NCBI GenBank assembly: GCA_000336895.1
Contig: AOLX01000014.1
Coordinates: 160,581-224,580 of the forward strand
Length of the DNA stretch: 64,000 nt
Reading direction: 5' to 3'
Source of the DNA: Haloarcula argentinensis DSM 12282
Lineage (GTDB): Archaea > Halobacteriota > Halobacteria > Halobacteriales > Haloarculaceae
The notes beneath the pieces were generated by a model. The model made no database searches. It was not told the origin of the DNA and saw only the letters and a program-made list of their open reading frames with translations. Positions within the stretch are counted from its first letter, which is position 1; each line of letters starts with the position of its first letter. This document shows positions 34,931-45,200 of the stretch, in pieces. Both the position numbers and the translations under genes were made by a program.

Positions 34931-34956
34931 GGTCCGCCGGCGTGCGTTTCCACACG

Positions 34957-35220
34957 ATGCTCAGTATCGACATCGACCAGTTCATGCTGGAACTCAAGGA
35001 CGGCGCGTTCAAGAGCGTCGGGCCGTCGAACAAGGAAGCGACGATCAAGATGTACGACGTGGAGGGCGTCGACGTTCGGGAGTACGGCGACAAGCGCGTG
35101 AAAATTGCCTTCGAGGACGAACAGGGGAGCGAAATCGAGGTTGCCCTGTTCCCGGAACAGGCGAAAGCGGTCGCTTCAGGGCTCGAACTGCTCGAAGAGG
35201 AGAGCGAGATGTTCGAATAG
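34957..35220 (+). CDS. small conserved haloarchaeal protein (87 aa)
   Basis: 87 aa, starting MLSIDIDQFMLELKDGAFKSVG. Mixed alpha/beta, acidic end (LEEESEMFE), no TM or Cys. Present beside RecJ-like genes in haloarchaea as far as I recall. The first ATG upstream of the conserved start is chosen; the longer frame runs into the YIP1 gene. Function unknown. Confidence 0.75.
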   Translation: MLSIDIDQFMLELKDGAFKSVGPSNKEATIKMYDVEGVDVREYGDKRVKIAFEDEQGSEIEVALFPEQAKAVASGLELLEEESEMFE

Positions 35221-35284
35221 CGGACCTGTTTCGTTCGTCCGGAATTCGACAACCGTTTTAGGCCCGACATGCTTGCACCGTGTA

Positions 35285-37465
35285 ATGGGTTCGTGTATCA
35301 TCTGCGGCAAATCTGTCGAAGGACGCATCTGTGACCTCCACGAGGAGGACGCCCTGTTCGAGTTCCGCGGGTCTCGTGCCGACCAGCTATCGGTCGACCG
35401 CTACTACCGCGGCAGTGTCGACGGCTTCGCCGAGTTCGGCGTGTTCGTCGACATCGGCGACAGCGTAACGGGGCTGCTCCACCGGAGCGAACTGGACCAA
35501 CGGCTCGACTCTCTCGACTGGGACTCGGGCGATACCGTCTACGTCCAGGTCAAGAACGTACGGGACAACGGCAACGTCGACCTCGGCTGGTCGATCCGCC
35601 AGTCCGAGCGCGAGTTCCGCGGCGTCCTCGTCGACGACCCGGACATCGGCCACTCCGTCCTGCTTGAGAACGAAGACGACGAAGACGAGGTGCAGTCCGA
35701 CGACGGCTCCGGCGAGGTCGAGTCCGAATCGACAGCCGACGAGTCAACAAGCCAGGACGACGACTCCGGCACAAGCCAGTCTGAATCCGAGAGTTCCACA
35801 AGCGCCGGTGCTGTCAGCCGGGCCAGCGACGACGACCGCGTCGAGGGCACTGCGGCCGTCGGCGGCAACGACAGCGGGTCGAACACCGCCGTCATGACCG
35901 AATCCGACGAGAAAGCCGACGCAGAGAGCGACGAGCAGACGGACGAAGCGACCGCAGCCGAACCGGTCGCTGCGGCTATCGGCGACCTCGACGACCACGT
36001 CGGTGCGGACGTTCGACTGGAGGGCGAAGTCGTCGGCATCCGGCAGACCTCCGGACCGACGGTGTTCGAACTACAGGACGAAACCGGGACCGTCGACTGC
36101 GCGGCCTTCGTCGAGGCAGGCGTTCGCGCCTATCCCGAAGTCGAGGAGGACGACTACGTCCGACTGTCGGGCGAAGTCCGCGAGCGTCGCGGCGAACTGC
36201 AGGTCGAAACCGAGGAACTCGACGTGCTCGAAGCAGAGGAACGCGAGGAAGTCGAACAGCGACTCGCCGACGCCCTCGACGACGAGGCCCGACCCGACAC
36301 GGTCGAACCGCTCGCCGACGATACGGCGGTCGGGGCGCTCTCCGAGGACCTGGTCGAAGCGGCGACCCAGATCCGGAAGGCAGTGCTGACCGACCGACCG
36401 GTCATCGTCCGCCACGCCAACACCGCGGACGGCTACCTCGCCGGCAGCGCGCTCGAACGGGCCGCGCTCCCGCTTGTCACCGAGCAGCACCGCCGCGCCG
36501 ACGCGAAGTACCACTACTTCGACCGGCGACCTATCGAGGGCGGCGTCTACGACATGGACGACGCGACGAAGGACACGACGACGATGCTGGACAACCGGGA
36601 GCGCCACGAGGAGAAGCTCCCGCTGTTCGTCTTCGTCGCCGCTGGCGGCACGCGCGAGAGCCTCGACGGCTTCGACCTGCTGAACGTCTACGGCGCGCCC
36701 AGCGTCGTCATCGACGACATCGACGTCGACGGCGCGGTCGTCGACACCGTCGACGCCGTCGTCTCGGCCTCGGCCGACACCGTTTCCGAGACCACGTCGA
36801 CGGCGCTCGCGGCCAACGTGGCCGCACACGTCAACGAAGACGTTCGCGGCGACCTGGGGCACCTCCCGGCCGTGAGCTTCTGGGAGGACATCCCGGAGCC
36901 CTACGTTGAGGCTGCCAGCGAGGCCGGCTACGACGAGACCGCGGTGTCGGAGCTCCGCGAAGCTGTCGCGCTCGAAGCCCACTACCAGTCCTATGAGGAC
37001 AAGCGCGAACTCATCACCGACCTCGTGTTCGGTGACGACGAGGAGGACGTGGGCGGCCTCGCCGGCCACATCGCCGAGCAGTTCCGCGAGAAGGTCGACG
37101 AGGAGGTGTCCACCGCCCGGGCTAACCTCGATCACCGGACCGTCGGGGACGTGGACATCGCCGTGCTCGACACGGATGCGTTCACCCACCAGTACGAGTT
37201 CCCGCCGGAGTCGCTCCTGCTCGATGAACTCCACCGCGACGTTCGCGACGAGAGCGACGCCGTGCTCGGCATCTCGACGGACACGATGTACGTCCGCGCC
37301 AACGGGGACCTGGACCTGCACGAGCTAGTCAGCGAAGTCAGCGAGCGAGTTCCCGAAGGCGGCGTCGCGACGCGGAGCGTCCGCGAGGGGACCATCCGCT
37401 ACCTGGCCGGCGAACGCCCGGCCGTCCTCGACGCCACGCTCGACGTGCTGGCTGACGAACTGTAA
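35285..37465 (+). CDS. archaeal RecJ-like DHH family protein with zinc finger, S1 and OB domains
   Basis: 726 aa. A Cys4-Cys7-Cys16-His19 zinc finger (CIIC...CDLH) is followed by an S1 domain (about 35-105), an acidic Ser/Asp/Glu-rich linker (about 115-215), an OB-fold (about 225-310, VGADVRLEGEVVGIR) and a DHH-type phosphoesterase core (from about 365), as in the archaea-specific RecJ-like group (COG1107). Related RecJ enzymes degrade single-stranded DNA or RNA and help replication or repair. Here motif I reads RHANTADGYLAG where active enzymes have HxDxDG, and the DHH motif looks like DDI (VVIDDIDVDG, about 472), so catalysis may be lost or altered. Shadow ORFs on the other strand are rejected. 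Confidence 0.85.
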   Translation: MGSCIICGKSVEGRICDLHEEDALFEFRGSRADQLSVDRYYRGSVDGFAEFGVFVDIGDSVTGLLHRSELDQRLDSLDWDSGDTVYVQVKNVRDNGNVDLGWSIRQSEREFRGVLVDDPDIGHSVLLENEDDEDEVQSDDGSGEVESESTADESTSQDDDSGTSQSESESSTSAGAVSRASDDDRVEGTAAVGGNDSGSNTAVMTESDEKADAESDEQTDEATAAEPVAAAIGDLDDHVGADVRLEGEVVGIRQTSGPTVFELQDETGTVDCAAFVEAGVRAYPEVEEDDYVRLSGEVRERRGELQVETEELDVLEAEEREEVEQRLADALDDEARPDTVEPLADDTAVGALSEDLVEAATQIRKAVLTDRPVIVRHANTADGYLAGSALERAALPLVTEQHRRADAKYHYFDRRPIEGGVYDMDDATKDTTTMLDNRERHEEKLPLFVFVAAGGTRESLDGFDLLNVYGAPSVVIDDIDVDGAVVDTVDAVVSASADTVSETTSTALAANVAAHVNEDVRGDLGHLPAVSFWEDIPEPYVEAASEAGYDETAVSELREAVALEAHYQSYEDKRELITDLVFGDDEEDVGGLAGHIAEQFREKVDEEVSTARANLDHRTVGDVDIAVLDTDAFTHQYEFPPESLLLDELHRDVRDESDAVLGISTDTMYVRANGDLDLHELVSEVSERVPEGGVATRSVREGTIRYLAGERPAVLDATLDVLADEL

Positions 37466-37475
37466 CGTAGCAGAC

Positions 37476-37486
37476 TTTTTCTCTCC
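37476..37486 (+). terminator. pyrimidine-rich run after the RecJ-like gene
   Basis: TTTTTCTCTCC follows the stop by 10 nt, the kind of T/C-rich run where archaeal transcription ends. The cupin gene starts 20 nt further on, so it may be read from this or its own promoter. Confidence 0.35.
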
Positions 37487-37505
37487 GCCGGCAGTCTGAC
37501 CGGGC

Positions 37506-37994
37506 ATGAGCGACGGGCCCGTCAACGAAGCCGATCTCGACTGGACCGACCACAAACACGGCGACCGGACGTTCAGACGCAAGCAGATCGGTGACGCCGC
37601 CGGCGGCGAAAAACTCGGCGCAAGCCTCTATGCCGTCCCGCCGGGCAAGCGACTCTGGGTGCGCCATTATCACGAGGGGAACGAGGAAGCGATATTCGTT
37701 CGGGACGGCACGGGAACGCTCTGGCTCGGCCCCGAGGCCGAGGAGCATGCACTCAAGCCGGGCGATTACGTCGCGCTCCCGGCTGGCGAGGAGAGTGCTC
37801 ACGAAATCGAAGCCGGTGAGTCTGAACTCCGACTGCTGATGGTTTCGACGATGGAAGAGCCGGATATCACCGTCTACCCCGACCGGGGGATGGTCGGGCT
37901 GTACGCCGGGTCACCCCCTGGCGGCGAGAAAGCGGACCGTACGCTGTCGACGTATCTCGATATGAACGCGGAAAAAGAGTACTGGGAGGAGTGA
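37506..37994 (+). CDS. cupin domain protein
   Basis: 162 aa. Cupin motif 1 is HYHEGNEEAIFVRDGTG (about 56-72), with His/His/Glu metal ligands; motif 2 is LKPGDYVALPAGEESAHEI (about 83-101). The metal is likely Fe, Mn or Ni. Many cupins are sugar isomerases or dioxygenases; this one has an unassigned function. The strand-opposed transducer gene ends 4 nt away. Confidence 0.88.
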   Translation: MSDGPVNEADLDWTDHKHGDRTFRRKQIGDAAGGEKLGASLYAVPPGKRLWVRHYHEGNEEAIFVRDGTGTLWLGPEAEEHALKPGDYVALPAGEESAHEIEAGESELRLLMVSTMEEPDITVYPDRGMVGLYAGSPPGGEKADRTLSTYLDMNAEKEYWEE

Positions 37995-37997
37995 GCC

Positions 37998-39890
37998 TTA
38001 GCGGCTGCCGACCTCGAACTCTGCGAGCATCGTCTGGAGTCGCTCGGACTGCTCGGCGAGCGATTCGATGCTGGCACTGACCTGTGACATGGACGCAGCC
38101 TGTTCCTGTGCCGTCGCGGACGCGGTTTCGGTCTCCGCGGCGGTCGCCTCGCTGATGTCCACGGCCTCCTCGACCATCGACACGGTTTCCTCTGTCGTGG
38201 CGGCCTGGTCATCGGTCGTATCGCTGATCTCCTGAATACCGTTGTCGGTCGCCTCGGCGTTCTCGGCCACTTGCGTGAACGTGTCGACGACCTCTTTGAC
38301 GGCCTCTGTGCTCTCCTGCATGTCCGCTTTGGCTCCGCGTGCCTCCGTGACCGTCGTTTCGGTCTGCGCCTGCGTCTCCGCAATGAGCTGTTCGATCTCG
38401 GTCGCAGAGTCCTGCGTCTCCTCGGCTAGCTGTTTGACCTCGTCCGCGACGACGGCGAACCCGTCACCGCCCGACCCGTTGCCGGCCCGTGCGGCCTCGA
38501 TGTTCGCGTTCAGGGCCAGCATGTTCGTCTGCTCGGCGATATCGCCGATGAGGTCGACGATCTCGCCGATCTCGGCCATCTTCTCGTCCAGTTGCTCCAC
38601 GTTTTCGACGGTCGAATCGATCGCTGTCTGGACCTCCCGGGAGCCCGCTATCGCTTCCTGTGCCGTCTCTTCGCCGTCGTCTGCGATCTCGGCTGTCTCG
38701 CGGGACCGCTCCGCGACGGTTTCGGCGGATGCGGCAACCTCTTCGACGGTTGCCGACAGGTCGGTCATCTCGCTGGAGACGGTTTCGAGCATCTCCCGCT
38801 GGTCGGCCGCCCCGCTGGCGATGCCCTGAATCGATTCGCTCATGTCTTCGCTGGCCCCCGTTGCCTCGTTGGCACCGGCCGTGGCCTGGTCGCTCGTCGA
38901 CGCGACTTCCTCTGAGAACGCCTGTATGTCCTCCATCGCCGACTCCGTTTCCGTCATCATCTTGTTGAACGACTCTGCGATCTGTGCCATCGCGTCGCTC
39001 TCGCTGTCGGGGTCGATCCTGACTGTGAGATCGCCGTCGGCCGCCCGGGACATCGCCGCACTGTACGCGTCGGCCGTGGTTTCGAGGTGGTCGTTGAACT
39101 CCTCGACCTCTCGCTGTCGGGCCTCAGCCTCGGCTTTCGCCTCCTCGGCCTCGCTGATGGTCCGTTCCATCTTAGCTTTCTTTTCTTCCAGATTCTCGAC
39201 TTCTTGGGTCTTCGCTTTCGCCTGTTCGAGTTGCTTTTCAGCCGCTTCACGAGATCGCTCGGTCGACGACCAGTGAGCCATCAGCGCCGCAGCCAACATG
39301 AGGACGAACCCTGCGTGGATGAACGCCCACACCCACGGATTGTTGATCGCCGCCGAGTGATTGTACACCCGGCTCGGGTCTATCATGCCGAAAATCCCGT
39401 GCTGGACGGAGACGTACCCGATGCCGAGGAAGAACGGCAGCCAGTCTTCGTAGACGGCAACCACAGCCATCACGACGAAAAAGTGGAAGTGAGCCTCGAT
39501 GTATCCGCCGGAGAAGTGGACCAGGAAGCCGGACGTCGTGACCAGTCCCATCGTCGCTAGCGCGGTTCGCGTCCGCCGACCGAACCAGGGCAACCTCGCT
39601 AACACGGCGAGGCCGACGACGACCCCGACCTCTGCGAGAACGTGGAGCGTGTCGATTTCGGGAAGCGTCGCGCCCGTGACGAGCGATTCGGTTCCCGAAT
39701 ACAGCCCGAGCGCCAGCAGGAACGGCACATGCGCAAGCAGCAGAATGAGGATATTACGGTGTCGGCCGCGCCACGTCTCGTCGGGGATCGTATCGCCACT
39801 CGGAATGTATGCAATGAACTCTTGGAATCGTTCCGTCGGCGTCAATTCCCGGGAGCGAGTTTGTGCAGACCCACTGGTCGTGTCTGGCAT
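37998..39890 (-). CDS. methyl-accepting chemotaxis transducer with six-TM sensor
   Basis: 630 aa. About six TMs lie between residues 46 and 207, rich in His in the fourth segment ([19 protein letters not shown]) and again VSVQHGIFG. This matches the membrane part of haloarchaeal HtrVIII-type oxygen-taxis transducers, which resemble oxidase subunit I. A coiled coil and HAMP-like segment follow (210-310), then the signalling domain with the hairpin tip [20 protein letters not shown] (about 450-470). Likely steers motility in response to oxygen or redox through CheA/CheW. Stops 4 nt from the convergent cupin gene. Confidence 0.9.
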   Translation of the reverse strand: MPDTTSGSAQTRSRELTPTERFQEFIAYIPSGDTIPDETWRGRHRNILILLLAHVPFLLALGLYSGTESLVTGATLPEIDTLHVLAEVGVVVGLAVLARLPWFGRRTRTALATMGLVTTSGFLVHFSGGYIEAHFHFFVVMAVVAVYEDWLPFFLGIGYVSVQHGIFGMIDPSRVYNHSAAINNPWVWAFIHAGFVLMLAAALMAHWSSTERSREAAEKQLEQAKAKTQEVENLEEKKAKMERTISEAEEAKAEAEARQREVEEFNDHLETTADAYSAAMSRAADGDLTVRIDPDSESDAMAQIAESFNKMMTETESAMEDIQAFSEEVASTSDQATAGANEATGASEDMSESIQGIASGAADQREMLETVSSEMTDLSATVEEVAASAETVAERSRETAEIADDGEETAQEAIAGSREVQTAIDSTVENVEQLDEKMAEIGEIVDLIGDIAEQTNMLALNANIEAARAGNGSGGDGFAVVADEVKQLAEETQDSATEIEQLIAETQAQTETTVTEARGAKADMQESTEAVKEVVDTFTQVAENAEATDNGIQEISDTTDDQAATTEETVSMVEEAVDISEATAAETETASATAQEQAASMSQVSASIESLAEQSERLQTMLAEFEVGSR

Positions 39891-40280
39891 ATACTCACAG
39901 TCGAGGGAAGCAATGACTAAAAGACTCCCCTGGCAGTATCATTCGAAATAACCGGGTACAGCGTCTGAGAGTGGGTTTCAACGTCCCGAGAGTTGTTTCC
40001 AGACGGTTTACTCACTGCCAACTGCTCCTCAGGTCCCGCTATGTATCAGTCGCTGAGACAGATCTGGCTGCCTTCTTGGCACCGTAGTACGCCCATTCCG
40101 CGCTGTAACAGAACACACAGCCACGGAAGGTCGGCCGGTCGAGGCCCCCAGTGTCGTCAGTATCACCGCTCATATGTCTATTTGGTGTGACAGCACAATG
40201 AACCCCACGGCTCCCCCTGTCGCTGACGATACCCGAGCGACACGCTTATTCGGCCGAGACGCCGATTTCGCACAACGCCG
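39891..40280. other. 390-nt intergenic region with one possible tiny gene
   Basis: Holds the promoters of the transducer (minus) and elp3 (plus; TATA-like CTTATT at 40245-40250, 31 nt before the ATG) and a 44-codon minus-strand frame listed separately. Nothing else recognised. Confidence 0.5.
40039..40173 (-). CDS. possible tiny protein (44 aa) with a CxxC motif
   Basis: 44 aa: MSGDTDDTGGLDRPTFRG, then CVFCYSAEWAYYGAKKAARSV... Two Cys four residues apart could bind zinc, followed by an amphipathic basic helix. The reading is open from a proper ATG to a TAG, codon third positions are mixed, and no ribosome-binding site is evident. It could be a real small protein or a fragment. Confidence 0.4.
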   Translation of the reverse strand: MSGDTDDTGGLDRPTFRGCVFCYSAEWAYYGAKKAARSVSATDT

Positions 40281-41936
40281 ATGAGCACGGAGACGCCGGA
40301 CCCAGACGAGACAGAGACCTTCCAGCAGGTGTGTGCGGAGCTGGTCGACCGGATTCTCGCAGGCGAGGTCGAGCGCGACGACGTCGAATCAGCCAAAATC
40401 GACGTCTGTCGGGAGTACTCCGCGCCGAAAGTGCCGAAAAACTCCGAACTGCTCGATTACGCGCCACAGGAACACCGCGAGGTGCTGGAGGAGGTCCTCC
40501 AGCGCAAGCCGGTTCGGACCGCCTCAGGTGTGTCCCCTATCGCGATCATGACCTCGCCCGAGCGATGTCCTCACGGGAAGTGCCTGTACTGTCCTGGCGG
40601 CCCCGATTCGGAGTTCTCCTCCGCGCAGTCCTACACCGGCCACGAGCCCGCGGCCGCACGCGGTGAACAGAACGACTACGACCCGTACGGACAGGTGACC
40701 CTCCGGCTCAACCAACTGCGGGAGATCGGCCACCCCGTTGACAAGGCCGAACTCATCGTGATGGGCGGGACGATGACGGCCCGGAGCCACGACTACCAGG
40801 AGTGGTTCGTCAAGCGGGCACTTGAGGCGATGAACGACTTCGACGTGGACGGCGAGCCGACGCCTGCGGAGGACGTGAGCTTCGCCGAGGACGACTACGA
40901 GTTCCGCTACCTGGAGGATGTCATCGCGGAGAACGAGACCGCCGATGTCCGAAACGTCGCCACGACGTTTGAAACGAAGCCGGACTGGTGTGACCCCGAA
41001 CAGATCGACCGGATGCTCGACCTCGGCGGGACGAAAGTCGAGGTGGGCGTCCAGACGACCTTCGAGCGCATCAACCGCGAGATGCACCGCGGCCACGGCG
41101 TGCAGGCCTCTATCGATGCGAACCGCCGGCTGCGCGATTCGGGGTTCAAGGTCGGCTTCCACATGATGCCGGGCCAGCCCGGGATGTCAAAGGAGATGTG
41201 TCTGGAGGACTTCCGACGCATCTTCGACGAGACGGACTGGCGGCCGGACTATCTGAAAATATACCCGACGCTGATCGTCGAGGGAACCGTCACCTACGAC
41301 TGGTGGCGCAAAGACGAGTTCGACCCGCTGGACAACGACGAGGCCGCCGAGTTAGTCGCCGAAATCAAGGACATGATCCCCCGTTACACCCGCCTCCAGC
41401 GCGTCCAGCGGGACATCCCGGCGGACTTCATCGAGGGCGGCGTCTGGAAGTCGAACCTCCGCCAGCTCGCCTGGCAGCGCATGGAAGAACACGGCTGGAC
41501 GTGTGACTGCATCCGGTGCCGGGAGGCCGGACACAGCGACGACGAGGCCGAGAACATCGAACTTGACGTGATGACCTACGAGGCCTGTGGCGGCACGGAA
41601 CACTTCATCTCGTTTGAGGACTTCGAAAACGACGTGCTCGTCGGCTTCTGTCGGCTTCGGTTCCCCAACGACCCGGTCCGCCGGGAGCTACAGGACGCTG
41701 CTATCGTTCGCGAACTCCACGTCTACGGCAACGCCGTCGGCGTCGGCCAGGAGGGCGACGACGGGGACCACCAGCACAAGGGCTACGGGAAGAGACTGCT
41801 GGAGAAAGCGGAGACACTGGCCCGTGATGCCGGCTTCCCGAAACTGGCTGTCATTTCCGGTATCGGTGTCCGGCAGTACTACCGGGAGAAGTTGGGGTAC
41901 AAGCAGGACGGCCCATACGTGAGCAAGCGTCTCTGA
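40281..41936 (+). CDS. elp3: tRNA uridine(34) acetyltransferase/radical SAM enzyme Elp3
   Basis: 551 aa, full length. An N-terminal radical SAM domain carries the iron-sulfur Cys96, Cys101 and Cys104 (CPHGKCLYC), and a C-terminal GNAT domain has the acetyl-CoA loop (GYGKRLLEKAETLARD at about 500). Archaeal Elp3 works without the other Elongator subunits to add carboxymethyl groups to wobble uridines of tRNA. A third Cys cluster, CDCIRCREAGH (about 413-423), lies between domains. Start ATG 40281 with a TATA box 31 nt ahead. Confidence 0.97.
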   Translation: MSTETPDPDETETFQQVCAELVDRILAGEVERDDVESAKIDVCREYSAPKVPKNSELLDYAPQEHREVLEEVLQRKPVRTASGVSPIAIMTSPERCPHGKCLYCPGGPDSEFSSAQSYTGHEPAAARGEQNDYDPYGQVTLRLNQLREIGHPVDKAELIVMGGTMTARSHDYQEWFVKRALEAMNDFDVDGEPTPAEDVSFAEDDYEFRYLEDVIAENETADVRNVATTFETKPDWCDPEQIDRMLDLGGTKVEVGVQTTFERINREMHRGHGVQASIDANRRLRDSGFKVGFHMMPGQPGMSKEMCLEDFRRIFDETDWRPDYLKIYPTLIVEGTVTYDWWRKDEFDPLDNDEAAELVAEIKDMIPRYTRLQRVQRDIPADFIEGGVWKSNLRQLAWQRMEEHGWTCDCIRCREAGHSDDEAENIELDVMTYEACGGTEHFISFEDFENDVLVGFCRLRFPNDPVRRELQDAAIVRELHVYGNAVGVGQEGDDGDHQHKGYGKRLLEKAETLARDAGFPKLAVISGIGVRQYYREKLGYKQDGPYVSKRL

Positions 41937-41952
41937 TAGCCGCTCGACCTGA

Positions 41953-41964
41953 TTTTCTCCTTCT
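41953..41964 (+). terminator. pyrimidine-rich run after elp3
   Basis: TTTTCTCCTTCT lies about 17 nt after the elp3 stop, a plausible archaeal transcription end. Confidence 0.4.
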
Positions 41965-42262
41965 GCCATCCTCGGACGTGTGGACTGACTGTCCTGTCGA
42001 TAGAGCATCGCTGCAGAACTGCGCTGTTGTGTGTCTGGCTAGCCGAGAGTTGCCTTCATCGCGCGGCAGAACTCAGGCGACGACCGAAAGAACGGTCGCC
42101 GTTTAAGGTACTATATGTATACCGACACGCCAGCCCTGTGGTCCGGGCGCGCCGAACAGACCATTACCTGTAATGTCGAGGTTCGCCCCTTATTAGACTA
42201 GAACTGGCGGTAGCGGACGGTAAACGCGATAATAGGTCCTTACTTGGCGATTCGTTCCCGCT

Positions 42263-42270
42263 AACTAATT
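42263..42270 (+). promoter_or_regulatory. TATA box of the first CARDB surface-protein gene
   Basis: TAACTAAT sits 24-31 nt before ATG 42294. The same octamer occurs at 45421-45428, again about 23-30 nt before the ATG of the second surface-protein gene, so the two promoters look alike. Confidence 0.45.
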
Positions 42271-42293
42271 ACCATACTGTCATCGGCCACCTC

Positions 42294-45200
42294 ATGGGTA
42301 AGATTACGGGCCTGTGGCTATCAGCGATGACGCTACTGATGGTGGTTGCGGTGTCGACGACCCCGATGTTTGGGCCGGGTGTCGCGGCTGCGTCCAATCA
42401 CGAGACAGGAACTATCGGTGAGTCAGACATTCGGGCAACGGATGCCGGCCTGATAGACGAGCGAGTCAATACGGCGGAGATGCAAACACCCCAACCCGAG
42501 GTTTGGGTCACCTTCGAGAACACGGGCGGCACTGCCGGGACTGTGCCGATTACCGTCGAAGTTGGCGGGCGGGAAGTGACGGTCATCGGCCCCGACGAAG
42601 CGACGGTTGCGCCGGATGAGTCGAGCAACGTGACCACGGCGTACGTGCTGGAGACCAGTGACGGTGGCTACATCGAAAACGGGGAACACGAGGTGACGGT
42701 CAACGGCGAACCCGCGGGCACGCTGGTCGTCGGCGAACCGAATATCACCGTCACGGACCACTCTTGGAATACGACGACAGTCAGTGAGGGTGGAGCCGTC
42801 GAACTGACTGTCTCCGCGGAGAATACGGGCACTGTCTCCGGACAGCGAGACATCTTCACCATCGTCGACGGTAAATCCGACGGCGGGGTATCGTTCAATC
42901 TTAAGCCGGACGAGTCGGGGACAAAAAAATACGTACACACGTTCGACGAAGCTGGTGCGTTCGAGTTTGGTACCGCTGGGGAGACGCAAACCATCACGGT
43001 CGGTGAGCCACCGAGTTTTGCGGTGACAGAGCGCAAACTCAATAGATCTACGGTCAACGTTGGCGAAGCTGTTGAAATAACTGCTACCGTAACGAACACC
43101 GGCGACCGGGAAGGGAGCTTTGAGGTGCCGTTCACCGTCGATGGCAAAACCGAGGTAACAAGAGAGGTGACGCTGGACGGTGGTGATTCGACGACGGTGT
43201 CGTACATCCGCTCATTCGACGAGAGCGGTAATCGAAGTATCTCGATAAACGGCGCGGCTGCCCGGTCACTCACTGTCGAAGCAGAGAACGGGGGTGGAGC
43301 CGGCCCACCAAACATCAAGGTACGTGATGCCGGCTTGATAGACGAGCGAGTCAATACGGCGGAGATGCAAACGCCCCAACCCGAGGTTTGGGTCACCTTC
43401 GAGAACACGGGCGGCACTACCGGGACTGTGCCGATTACCGTCGAAGTTGGTGGACGGGAGGTGACGGTCATCAGTTCAACAGAGGTCACCGTCGAACCAG
43501 GTGAACGAAACGTGACCACGACCTACGTGTTAGAGACCGATGACGGCGGCTACATCGATGATGGGGAACACGATGTGACAGTAAACGGTGACTCCGCCGG
43601 CACGCTGGTCGTTGGTAAGCCAAATATCACTGTCACGGACCACTCGTGGAACCGGACGACGGTCACCGAAGGCGGTGCCGTCGAACTGATCGTCACTGCA
43701 GAGAACACTGGGGCTGTGTCCGGTCAGCGAGATATTTTCACATACGTCGACGACAGGTCTGTCGATGCAGTGTCGTTCAGTCTTGGACCGGGTGAGTCCG
43801 GGACAGACACGTACGTCCACACCTTTGAGCAAACTGGCACCCGTCAGTTCTCCGTCGGAGATGCGAGCAAGACGATTACGGTTGAGGGAGAGAACGAAAC
43901 CGAGGCCGCCACCGATGAAGATGGGACTGGAACTGAAACAGCTACGGACGAGCAGTCTGCGAGATTCGAGGTTCGCGACGCAAAGCTGAGTAATCAGTCC
44001 GTCGAAACCGGCGATTCAGTGGACGTGACGGCGACCGTAGAAAACGTCGGCACTGAGAGCGGGAACTACACTGCGGCGCTCACAGAGAGCAATCAGACGC
44101 TCAAGTCCAAGACCATCGGTCCGATTGCCGGGGGTGAAACAGTAACTGTCACCTTCAGTATCTCCTTCGACAACGAGGGCAACCGCTCGCTCGCTATTGG
44201 TAACGCCGCCACTGAAACACTCGCCGTCGAAGCCGAAAGCAGTAATGACGGCGGTGGCGGCGGTAGTGGAGGCGGAGGCGACGGAGGCGGTGGTGGAGGC
44301 GGTGGAGGCGGCGGATTCGACTTCGATGACGACTCAGACGAGACCGACAACGGCGGCGGCGCAGAGGCTCCCGCCATCTCGCAGTCCCAGATCGACAACG
44401 GGATCACTGTCCAAGTGACTGCCGACGCCGCAAACTCGATGGTCACCCAGTCGCTGAACCGTTCCGGTCCGTCCGAGACCGCGCCGGCGTTCACCCTCTC
44501 TGCACTCTCGCTCAACGTGACCAACGAAAGTGATGGGTTCAACGCGACGATGCTCGGCCCGCACGCCACGCCGAACGACATGACCGAAGTTCAGGAAGAC
44601 GGCGTGCGTGGGTACGTGACCGTCACCTCCGGCGCAAATGCGTCCGACATCAGCCGAGCGACGTACACCCTGCGGCTCAACGAATCGGCGCTTCCGACCA
44701 ACGGATCGATGGACAGCGTCCGGGTGTTCCAGTATCACAACGGGTCCTGGAGTCAGCTACCCAGTACCGCCAACGCGACCAATAAGTCTATCCAGGCATC
44801 ATCGTCCAATCTCTCGACCATCGCTGTCGTTTCCCCGGTCGCTAATGCGTCCACTCCGACGACGACAGCTAGCCCCTCGAATACGAATGCATCGACACCG
44901 ATGCCCGCAGAACTCACCGTTTCTAATGCGTCTCTGATGGCTGACTGGGTACGGACTGGCTTCAACACATCGGCGCGAGCGGCAGTGGAGAATCCGACCG
45001 ACGAAACCGTCGAACAGACGCTGACGGTCACTGTCGACGGCGATCCGGTCGCTTCTCGGACCGTTCGACTCAACGCCGGCGAACAAACTACTGTGACGAT
45101 GGAGTTCAAGGCTGTCGACGGCGCAGTCGCGGTCAACGGCGTCAGTGCCGGTGATCTGCGTGTCGGCTCAGACACCGCCCAGAGTACAGGCGGGTCCGGA

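Larger units (their letters stand above)
41937..42293. other. 357-nt intergenic region
   Basis: Contains a pyrimidine-rich run TTTTCTCCTTCT (41953-41964) ending elp3, a short dyad CGACCG-n6-CGGTCG (about 42077-42094) and, just before the adhesin gene, the TATA-like TAACTAAT at 42263-42270. No gene found on either strand. Confidence 0.5.

Noticed and set aside
36071..37321. 416-codon minus-strand frame opposite the RecJ-like gene
   Set aside because: Val/Arg-rich sequence with no domain, a shadow of GC-rich third positions of the real gene.
42077..42094. six-base dyad before the surface-protein gene as an operator
   Set aside because: Short, GC-rich and far from the TATA box; chance occurrence likely.
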